Assembly: GCA_041623895.1 (NCBI GenBank)
Contig: JBFJVZ010000104.1
Coordinates: forward strand, 1-18,863
Reading direction: 5' to 3'
Source of the DNA: JBFJVZ01 sp041623895
GTDB taxonomy: Bacteria; Planctomycetota; Planctomycetia; Pirellulales; Pirellulaceae
DNA: 18,863 nucleotides
Shown: one piece after another, positions 7,898-14,021 of the stretch
How the letters are laid out: each line of letters begins with the position of its first letter
Position numbering within the stretch: the stretch's first letter is position 1
The notes under the pieces: model-generated
What the model saw: only the letters and a program-made list of their open reading frames with translations
The model's database searches: none
Told to the model about the DNA's origin: nothing
Made by a program: the position numbers and the translations under genes

Positions 7898-8035
7898 TTG
7901 GGTTTTTCCGCCGGAGCCCGCGCGGGATTTGTCCAGGGCGGCTTGCTCGTGAGAGTGCCCGCTAGATGAGTGACTCGCCGCGTGTACAATACCGAAGGAA
8001 AACAGGGACGCAGAAGGCGGATGCCGACCTGGCGA

Positions 8036-8056
8036 TCGAGTTGACTTTCGACTCGA
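8036..8056. promoter_or_regulatory. Inverted repeat in the glnB leader
   Basis: TCGAGTTGA (8036-8044) and TCGACTCGA (8048-8056) form a 9-bp stem with one G-U pair and a 3-nt loop. It ends 34 nt before the glnB start codon, so it may be an operator or a leader hairpin. A TACAAT at 7985-7990 could be a -10 box upstream, but no good -35 box is at the right distance. I found no sigma-54 site (GG-N10-GC context) here, although many glnB genes have one. Confidence 0.35.
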
Positions 8057-8090
8057 GACAGCTGAGTTTAACTAGATTCGAGGTAAGGTC

Positions 8091-8429
8091 GTGAAGAAAG
8101 TTGAAGCCATCGTACGTCACTTCAAACTCGAGGATGTCAAGAACGCTCTGACGGACCACGGTGTTCATGGGATGACGGTCAGCGAAGTGCGCGGATTTGG
8201 TCGTCAAAAAGGTCACACCGAGATTTATCGTGGGACTGAATACGCCATTGACTTCGTGCCCAAAGTGAAGATCGAAGTCATTTGCACCGATGAGAATCTG
8301 CAAACAGTGGTCGACACGATTTTGCAGACCGCTCAAACGGGGCAAATTGGCGACGGCAAGATTTTCGTAACGAATCTGGAGGACTCGATTCGCATTCGAA
8401 CTGGCGAACGAGGTGAGGACGCGCTGTAG
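8091..8429 (+). CDS. glnB: Nitrogen regulatory protein PII
   Basis: PII is the small trimeric signal protein that reads 2-oxoglutarate, ATP and ADP and controls nitrogen enzymes and transporters. The 112-residue protein aligns without gaps with E. coli GlnB through the T-loop: GFGRQKGHTEIYRGTEY places the uridylylation target at Tyr51. The B-loop TGQIGDGKIFV and C-loop RIRTGE are intact. The start is GTG at 8091 with GAGG (8080-8083) 7 nt upstream. The neighbour 12 nt downstream is glnD, the enzyme that modifies this Tyr51, so the pair is very likely one transcript. No ammonium transporter gene (amtB) is adjacent, which leaves the GlnB/GlnK choice open; glnB is used because the partner is glnD. 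Confidence 0.96.
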   Translation: MKKVEAIVRHFKLEDVKNALTDHGVHGMTVSEVRGFGRQKGHTEIYRGTEYAIDFVPKVKIEVICTDENLQTVVDTILQTAQTGQIGDGKIFVTNLEDSIRIRTGERGEDAL

Positions 8430-8441
8430 GGCGGGCGTCGA

Positions 8442-11093
8442 ATGTCGGTGGTAACGCTTCGTCCAGTTGTTATTCGTGGTCGCGAGCGTTTGAAAGTTGG
8501 TCGCCAGAAGTGCCGCGTTCAACATGATGCTGGTTCACGTGGAGTCCAGGTTTCTGCTCGCCTCGCGGATCTCTACGATGACGTTGTGTTGGATGTGTGG
8601 GCCGAGGTGGCCGGCAAGCACGCGGAGAATCCCCAGAGCTCGGATATTGCGCTGGTCGCGCACGGCGGATTTGGTCGCAGAGATTTAGCGCCCTATTCCG
8701 ATGCCGATTTGATGGTGTTGACCACGCGGGCGTCGTCATCACTGGCCGAAGAGATTTCAGGTCAGCTATCGCGCGACCTGGTTGACGCTGGACTCGATGT
8801 CGGTTTCTCCATTCGCATGCCCGGCGAAGCGTGTCGATTGTCGTGGTCAGATCCGATCATCTTTTCCTCCTTGACTGAGTCTCGACTGCTGGCTGGCAGC
8901 CTGCAGGTCTATAGCCGATTCTTTGATGCTTTGCGGCGCGGTGCGATGCGGCGCAGCAGGGATCTGATCCCCGAAGTGGTGGCTGCGCGGCGCGAAGAAA
9001 GCAATAAGTGGGGAGAGACCAGTTACCTGCTACGACCCAACGTGAAACGCTCGCGCGGAGCTCTCCGCGACATCCAACTGATTCGTTGGATCGGGTTCGC
9101 GCGTTATGGAGAAGTCGAATTCGATCAGTTGTTTCAACTGGGAGCGTTGCCGGAGGAGGATTACGGTCAATTACGAGATGCCTATGAGTTCATGCTTCGT
9201 CTGCGAAATGAACTGCACTTTCGCGAGCAACGGGCGCAGGACGTGCTCGATCGCCCCACGCAATTGGAAATCGCGGAAGCTTGGGGCTACACGGGCAGCG
9301 AAGGAGTGTTGGCGGTCGAAGAGTTCATGCAGGAATACTTCGACAACACCCGCAACGTCAGATACGCGGCTGCGTTTTTCGCCGATGACGCCAGGAGTCG
9401 GCCGCTTTATGCGCAAGTCTTCGAGCGTCTGTTCTCGCGGCGGATCGACACCTGCATCCGCATGGGTCCAACGCACATTTGGGTCAATGAGCGAGATTTG
9501 CCCGAGTTTGCCAGTAGCTTGCCGCAGGTCCTGCGATTGATGCATCTGGCCAACCACCACCGGCGGCGGATCGGGCATCGCACCTGGCAGGCGATTCGCG
9601 CCGTCATGAAGGACCGACAGCCAACGCCTCCGGATTCGGAATCGCTTAACTCCTTTTTAAGGCTGCTAAGTCGCCCCGGCCGCCTGGCCCCGATACTGCG
9701 ACGATTGCACGAGTTGCGCGTGATCGAGCAGTTGATTCCCGCCTTCAAGCGGACCAGAGGTCTGCTGCAATTCAATGCCTATCACAAGTACACCGTTGAC
9801 GCGCACTGCATCCGTGCGGTCGAAGCGGCAACCAGGCTGCAAGACGATCCATCGCCGATGGGACGGCGGTATCGGCGGCTGAAGGATAAAACATTGCTGC
9901 ACCTGGCGTTGTTAATTCACGATGTCGGCAAAGGGTACGAGGAAGATCATTGCATCGTGGGTGCTCGAATTGCGCGCGAAACCGCCGCTCGCCTGGAACT
10001 CGATCAGGCATCAGCCGAAATCCTGGAGTGGCTGGTGTTGAAACATTTGGATGTCAACGTGGCTGCCTTTCGCCACGATCTGAACGACCGAGAAATCGTG
10101 TTGTCATTCGCAAAAGAGGTTGGTTCGATTCGGCGGCTGGAATTGTTGATTGTGCATGCCGTTGCGGATCTGGAAGCCGTCGGCCCCGGGGTTGTCACCG
10201 ACTGGAAAATGAACTTGATCGAACAGCTATATCTCCGCACACGGCGCTACTTTGAAACGGGATACCTGCCCGGTGAGAATGACGAGGAACTGGAAGCGAA
10301 ACGCCAGCAAGTTCGTACCGTTCTCAAATCACTGAACGCTCCGCAAAACGGCTATCGTTTGCTCGGTCTCTTGCCCATGTCCTTGCTCAATAGTGAATCG
10401 CCGGAGAAGCTGGCCGAACAATTGGATCAAGTTGCCCTTGAACTGGATAACGGTGGCAAGTCGCTTTGCCAGGGCGAATTCGATCCCCGGGTCTCGGCTG
10501 TCCGCTACACCGTGATGCGGCGTCAGGGTCAGCAGCGGATTGGCACGTTTGCACGCGTTACCGGCGCCCTGATGTCCTGCGGTCTGGCGATCTTGCGGGC
10601 GGAAATCGAGACCTTTGACAATGATTTGGTGTGGGATAACTTCTGGGTTAGCGACCCCAATTTCCCCGGCCAGCCGCATCGCGGGCGAATCGACGAGGTT
10701 TGCCGCCGCGTTTGCGAACTACTCGATTCTCCCGATGCACCCTTACCAGCCTTGCCGCAAAAATGGGCGTCCCAGAGATTGCGCGAGCCGGATAAAGTCA
10801 ATGTGCTGCCGACCAACGTTGTCTTTGACAACCAGACGGTGGATCGGTACACAATTCTCTCGTTCTTCACGTATGACCAAATCGGATTGCTGTACCGCGT
10901 GGCCGCCGCACTTGCGGGCCTGCAAATCGTGCTTCATTTCGCCAAGATTGACACGCATCTCGATCAGACCGCCGATGTCTTTTACGTTTCCGAACAGGAC
11001 GGCCAGCAAATTCGTGACCCGCAGCGGCAAAACCAAATCCGAGACGCACTCTTAAAGGTTGCCGACGAGGCGCCGACAAAGTCGACCGTCTGA
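8442..11093 (+). CDS. glnD: PII uridylyltransferase/uridylyl-removing enzyme
   Basis: GlnD is the bifunctional glutamine sensor that adds UMP to PII at low glutamine and removes it at high glutamine. Domains in order: nucleotidyltransferase with GGFGRRDLAPYSDAD (75-89, holding the metal-binding Asp pair), the linker domain, an HD hydrolase domain with HDVGKG (His493-Asp494) and EDH a few residues later, and two C-terminal ACT domains (about 690-745 and 803-860) that bind glutamine. The length of 883 residues is typical. The ATG at 8442 follows glnB after 12 nt; the GGGCGGG run between them may act as a weak ribosome binding site. Both catalytic centres are intact, so both activities are expected. 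This direct glnB-glnD coupling is not the arrangement seen in E. coli. Confidence 0.95.
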   Translation: MSVVTLRPVVIRGRERLKVGRQKCRVQHDAGSRGVQVSARLADLYDDVVLDVWAEVAGKHAENPQSSDIALVAHGGFGRRDLAPYSDADLMVLTTRASSSLAEEISGQLSRDLVDAGLDVGFSIRMPGEACRLSWSDPIIFSSLTESRLLAGSLQVYSRFFDALRRGAMRRSRDLIPEVVAARREESNKWGETSYLLRPNVKRSRGALRDIQLIRWIGFARYGEVEFDQLFQLGALPEEDYGQLRDAYEFMLRLRNELHFREQRAQDVLDRPTQLEIAEAWGYTGSEGVLAVEEFMQEYFDNTRNVRYAAAFFADDARSRPLYAQVFERLFSRRIDTCIRMGPTHIWVNERDLPEFASSLPQVLRLMHLANHHRRRIGHRTWQAIRAVMKDRQPTPPDSESLNSFLRLLSRPGRLAPILRRLHELRVIEQLIPAFKRTRGLLQFNAYHKYTVDAHCIRAVEAATRLQDDPSPMGRRYRRLKDKTLLHLALLIHDVGKGYEEDHCIVGARIARETAARLELDQASAEILEWLVLKHLDVNVAAFRHDLNDREIVLSFAKEVGSIRRLELLIVHAVADLEAVGPGVVTDWKMNLIEQLYLRTRRYFETGYLPGENDEELEAKRQQVRTVLKSLNAPQNGYRLLGLLPMSLLNSESPEKLAEQLDQVALELDNGGKSLCQGEFDPRVSAVRYTVMRRQGQQRIGTFARVTGALMSCGLAILRAEIETFDNDLVWDNFWVSDPNFPGQPHRGRIDEVCRRVCELLDSPDAPLPALPQKWASQRLREPDKVNVLPTNVVFDNQTVDRYTILSFFTYDQIGLLYRVAAALAGLQIVLHFAKIDTHLDQTADVFYVSEQDGQQIRDPQRQNQIRDALLKVADEAPTKSTV

Positions 11094-11569
11094 GCTGCCC
11101 GACATGCACGTGCCCGCTGGCAAGGTCTGGTTGAAGCGGGTGGGAACCCCGCCCGAGTGCGTTCGTCGAGACGATGTTGAACCGCCGGGAGGGCGACGCT
11201 CCCGCGGAGCCGCAAAGCGTTTTCCCACGCTTCGGCTCGGCGGGAGCCTCGCCCTGCCGGGAAACTCATGTTGTCTTGGACGCAACAGACCCCGGCTGGC
11301 CAGCTACCAAGAATCTTTGGGTCGAGCTTTCCGGTCAGTGAAAGTTTGCGGCTGCTAGCTATTGCTTCTATTGACCAAGCGTTCACCGCCGCAACGGTTT
11401 TGCTGTCACCGATCCGGCGACCTGAAAAAGTTTTGCCTGGTTTCATTTGCATCCGTCCCGCCGCGCGGGAACACTTCAATGTCGTAGTGTGCGTTCTGCC
11501 AGGAAAGCTCAGAACTCACCTGCCCGGACCCATGGTCCTCCCTTTTTCTCCAAACATGGATGTTTTGCT
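11094..11569. other. 476-nt intergenic region between glnD and the Cys-rich protein gene
   Basis: The first part holds a weak GC-rich hairpin (gcggg at 11136-11140 with cccgc at 11148-11152), without a T-run. It is followed by the long inverted repeat listed separately. From 11261 to 11569 I see no coding frame with a ribosome binding site and no RNA gene. The promoter of the downstream Cys-rich gene must lie here, but I cannot point to a convincing -35/-10 pair. Confidence 0.5.
11185..11260. repeat. Long REP-like inverted repeat
   Basis: The left arm (11185-11220) and right arm (11227-11260) are inverted copies around the 6-nt loop TTTCCC. The outer 28 nt match at 25 positions (left arm begins ccgggagggcgacgctcccg; the right arm ends with its complement). 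The inner part, aagcgt (11215-11220) and acgctt (11227-11232), is perfect, with two unpaired bases on the left side. There is no T-run after it, so it is not a typical intrinsic terminator. A GC-rich, self-complementary, non-coding element of this size resembles REP or small MITE-type elements scattered in many bacterial genomes. No transposase is present. Confidence 0.75.
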
Positions 11570-12334
11570 ATGCGAAAGATCGCAATTTGTACGGCCCTCC
11601 TGGCCTGTCTCTCGTCAACTACAGCTTCGGCCGATGATTTTGACGCTCTTTTGGGCGAATTAACCTTTGGCGGCTTATCCGAGCCCACCGGCCAGACGCT
11701 GACCCTGGACCATATTGCCGCGGACAATCTGGCTCCGGCCCCGATGACAACCGTTTCCGCCCAAGCTCCGGTAGAAGCTCCGGTTGGTGAGATTCTGCCG
11801 GTGCCAGAGCCGGACGCGCTGAGTGATCCCGGTAACGTCAGCGAGCATGTTGGTGCACCCCTGGAAGCACAACCAGAACCGACTGTGGCAGCGTTCTGTG
11901 ACACGGGGGCTTGCTCCTCCGGTTCCGGCAGGTGCGGACAGCGGCAATGTGGCAGCCATTTGGGTCACGACTTCAATTGTGTTCCCCACACGCCCCCAAA
12001 TTTGCCCACGTCCTCGTTTTACGAGTACTTCAAATCCAACGCTTGCAATTGTCGCGTCTGGGATGGTTGGCAAAACCGCTGCATCGGAGCATCGAAGCAT
12101 TCACGCGGTGAATGTGACTGCTTCGCCCCGCGGCAAAAGAAAAGTTGTTTCAACGGAGTCAGCCTCCGTCTTCCGCGAGGCGTTTGCCCGGCCGGCAATG
12201 GCAGCTGCCAAACCGGTGCTTGTCAAGCCCGCGGATGCCATGAGCTGCCCGCCAGTTGGCAACAGGGTGACTGTGCCGGTGAGGCAACTTGTGCGGCTGG
12301 CCCAGCCTGCGATAGCCCCGGTTGCGACGGCTAG
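11570..12334 (+). CDS. Small secreted cysteine-rich protein of unknown function
   Basis: A 254-residue protein with a standard signal peptide (MRKIAICTALLACLSSTTASA, predicted cut after residue 21). The mature part has an acidic, Pro/Val/Ala-rich linker (about 22-105) and then a Cys-rich region (106-254) with 19 cysteines, at 110, 115, 122, 127, 137, 159, 161, 171, 182, 184, 193, 206, 213, 218, 223, 235, 241, 247 and 252. The core segment SSFYEYFKSNACNCRVWDGW followed by a His/Cys-rich stretch is striking, but I cannot assign it to a named family. It is probably disulfide-rich and outside the cytoplasm, perhaps part of the proteinaceous cell wall that planctomycetes build from Cys-rich proteins; that is inference. 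The frame extends upstream to 11447, but only the 11570 ATG gives a signal peptide. A terminator follows at 12517. Confidence 0.75.
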   Translation: MRKIAICTALLACLSSTTASADDFDALLGELTFGGLSEPTGQTLTLDHIAADNLAPAPMTTVSAQAPVEAPVGEILPVPEPDALSDPGNVSEHVGAPLEAQPEPTVAAFCDTGACSSGSGRCGQRQCGSHLGHDFNCVPHTPPNLPTSSFYEYFKSNACNCRVWDGWQNRCIGASKHSRGECDCFAPRQKKSCFNGVSLRLPRGVCPAGNGSCQTGACQARGCHELPASWQQGDCAGEATCAAGPACDSPGCDG

Positions 12335-12516
12335 CGATGACCCCACTGATCACGAAGCGCCGCTAATCGGCGGCGCTTCGCGTATCGCAAGGGTTGGCTG
12401 ACAAAAAATGATTCGCTGCAACGATTCTGTTGCAGGTAGTCGGTCGGTTGTGCCGATATGACTACTACCATGGATTGGGAGGGTGGAACGATCGGTGCCA
12501 TCGTTCCAGCACTGAC

Positions 12517-12565
12517 AGGGCCATGGTGAGGCAGGGAGGGCTTCACCATGGCCCTTCTCTTTTTT
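12517..12565 (+). terminator. Strong intrinsic terminator for the Cys-rich gene
   Basis: agggccatggtga (12517-12529) and tcaccatggccct (12543-12555) pair perfectly over 13 bp. Three more pairs, one of them G-U, extend the stem to 16 bp around the loop agggagg (12533-12539). The stem is followed at once by TCTCTTTTTT (12556-12565). This is a textbook rho-independent terminator on the plus strand. Confidence 0.9.
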
Positions 12566-12603
12566 GTCGTTTTCAGACGACACGAGAGAACCGGCACCAA
12601 CCA

Positions 12604-12638
12604 AAACAGCCGCCAAAGCAATGCTTCGGCGGCTGTTT
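12604..12638 (-). terminator. Intrinsic terminator for the right-hand minus-strand operon
   Basis: aaacagccgcc (12604-12614) and ggcggctgttt (12628-12638) pair over 11 bp; after one A-C mismatch, aagc/gctt adds four more pairs around a 3-nt loop. Read on the minus strand, it lies 26 nt after the DUF1501 stop codon and ends in TTTT (complement of 12603-12606), partly inside the stem. The symmetrical A/T ends mean it could act in both directions. Confidence 0.7.
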
Positions 12639-12664
12639 GCGTATCTGCCTCAGGAAGCCGTCAA

Positions 12665-13969
12665 CTATGAAAAGAGTTGCTCGACCACACTTCCGTCACG
12701 GACCAGGGTAATCGGGCGGCCCGTGTTGCTGTCGTACTCCATGGCCGGGTCAATGCCCAGGTTGTAATAGAAACTGGCGGCAACATCATCGGGCGAGATT
12801 CCCTCATGTCGGGGGCCTGATGCGGTGTCATCGCTTTCCCCGATTACCTGACCGCCACGAACGGCACCACCGGCCATCAACATGAACATGCATCGGGGAT
12901 AATGATCGCGGTCGCCTTCGGCACTTCGCGTATTGATCTTCGGCGTGCGGCCGAACTCGCCGGTGACAAAGATTGCTGTCGATTCAAGCAGCCCACGCTG
13001 CTCAAGCCCGATCAGCAATCCGCTCAGTCCGGCATCGAGTTTTGGCAGGTTGTTGGTTTTCAACCTCGTAAAGTTGTCCTGGTGGGTATCCCATCCACCG
13101 AGCTGGACACTCACCAAACGTACACCTGACTCGACGAGCCGCAGTGCAAGCAAACAACTCTGGCCGAACGACTCCTTGCCAAACTGCTTGGCAAACGACT
13201 CGGGCTCCTTGCTGATATCAAATGCTTGACGGGCTCGCGGGGAGGTGATCATCGAGTAAGCTTGCTCGCCAAACTGATCGAGTCCCTCGAGCAACTGGTC
13301 GTTCTTCTCGAACTGGGCAAATCGGCGATCCAGCTTCTGCAGCAATTCTTGCCGCCGCTTCACCTCGTCAACGCCGATTCCACCCGCCAGCGAGATGCCT
13401 CGGACCGAGTACGGCTGGCCAAAGCTGGGCGTGGAATTGGTTTCCAGCGGTGCATAGCGAATTCCCAGGAAGCCCGGTCCGTGTCCCGACTTGGGGACCG
13501 CGACCAAGCCTGGAATATCGGCATCACTTGGACGTTCCTTGGAAACCACGGCTCCGTAGCTCGGGTACTGCAGCGCGGGGATCGGCTTGCTGCCGGTGTT
13601 GACGTATTCGCGACCCAGCTGGTGGGCCGCCAACGTGTGGCTGACTCCGCGCAGAATCGCGAACTTGTCCGCACAGGCGGCGAGCTTCGGCAGATGCTCG
13701 GAAATCTGAATCCCGGGGACATTGGTAGCGATCGGATGAAAGCTGCCGCGAAACTCATCGGGCGCGTCGGGCTTGAGGTCAAATGTGTCCATGTGAGAGG
13801 GCCCACCGGGCAATTCGATAAAGATAGCGCGATCGGCGCGGCCCGATTGCAGTTGGCCGGCATCAGCCATCCGCATGTAGTTGGCCAGGGTCAGCCCGCC
13901 GACGCTCAAGGCGCCTGCCTTGAGCATGTCGCGGCGCTTGATACCGTCACAGGTGCGATGAAGTTTCAT
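12665..13969 (-). CDS. DUF1501 family protein with Tat-like signal
   Basis: A 434-residue member of the DUF1501 family, which is related in fold to the sulfatase/alkaline phosphatase superfamily and is greatly expanded in planctomycetes. The N-terminus has a twin-arginine-like signal (KRRDMLKAG at 11-19, then a hydrophobic stretch), so export in a folded state is likely. Family motifs are GGPSHMDTFDLKP (55-67), GGWDTH (291-296), GEFGRTP (337-343) and DRDHYP (353-358), which carry the Asp and His residues expected for metal binding. The enzymatic activity of DUF1501 proteins is not established to my knowledge. It is the last gene of the five-gene unit, 52 nt after the DUF1549/DUF1553 gene and before a terminator. 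Pairing with a DUF1549/DUF1553 gene is the rule in planctomycetes, which suggests that the two products work together. Confidence 0.93.
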   Translation of the reverse strand: MKLHRTCDGIKRRDMLKAGALSVGGLTLANYMRMADAGQLQSGRADRAIFIELPGGPSHMDTFDLKPDAPDEFRGSFHPIATNVPGIQISEHLPKLAACADKFAILRGVSHTLAAHQLGREYVNTGSKPIPALQYPSYGAVVSKERPSDADIPGLVAVPKSGHGPGFLGIRYAPLETNSTPSFGQPYSVRGISLAGGIGVDEVKRRQELLQKLDRRFAQFEKNDQLLEGLDQFGEQAYSMITSPRARQAFDISKEPESFAKQFGKESFGQSCLLALRLVESGVRLVSVQLGGWDTHQDNFTRLKTNNLPKLDAGLSGLLIGLEQRGLLESTAIFVTGEFGRTPKINTRSAEGDRDHYPRCMFMLMAGGAVRGGQVIGESDDTASGPRHEGISPDDVAASFYYNLGIDPAMEYDSNTGRPITLVRDGSVVEQLFS

Positions 13970-14021
13970 AACGATGAACTCACGTCAGAGTGGGGATTGA
14001 ACGGGGAAGGGGACAGAGGTG

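Larger units (their letters stand above)
12335..12664. other. 330-nt spacer between convergent units, packed with hairpins
   Basis: No gene is seen here. In order it holds: an 11-bp stem (12353-12363 with 12370-12380, loop TAATCG); a 7-bp stem ctgcaac/gttgcag (12416-12422 with 12429-12435, 6-nt loop); a broken stem gtagtc/gactac (12436-12441 with 12460-12465) with inner tcgg/ccga (12444-12447 with 12453-12456); a perfect 9-bp stem tggaacgat/atcgttcca (12484-12492 with 12500-12508); and the two terminators listed separately. Reading along the plus strand, the series ends in the intrinsic terminator at 12517-12565. It may be a structured 3' UTR or a small RNA. Confidence 0.6.

Noticed and set aside
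7898..8090. Possible sigma-54 promoter or B12 riboswitch near glnB and the adenosyltransferase gene
   Set aside because: No GG-N10-GC element of the right type was found before glnB. No B12-box-like sequence was found before the adenosyltransferase gene.
11447..11569. Upstream extension of the Cys-rich protein frame
   Set aside because: It would put 41 basic residues before a perfect signal peptide; the ATG at 11570 is the natural start.
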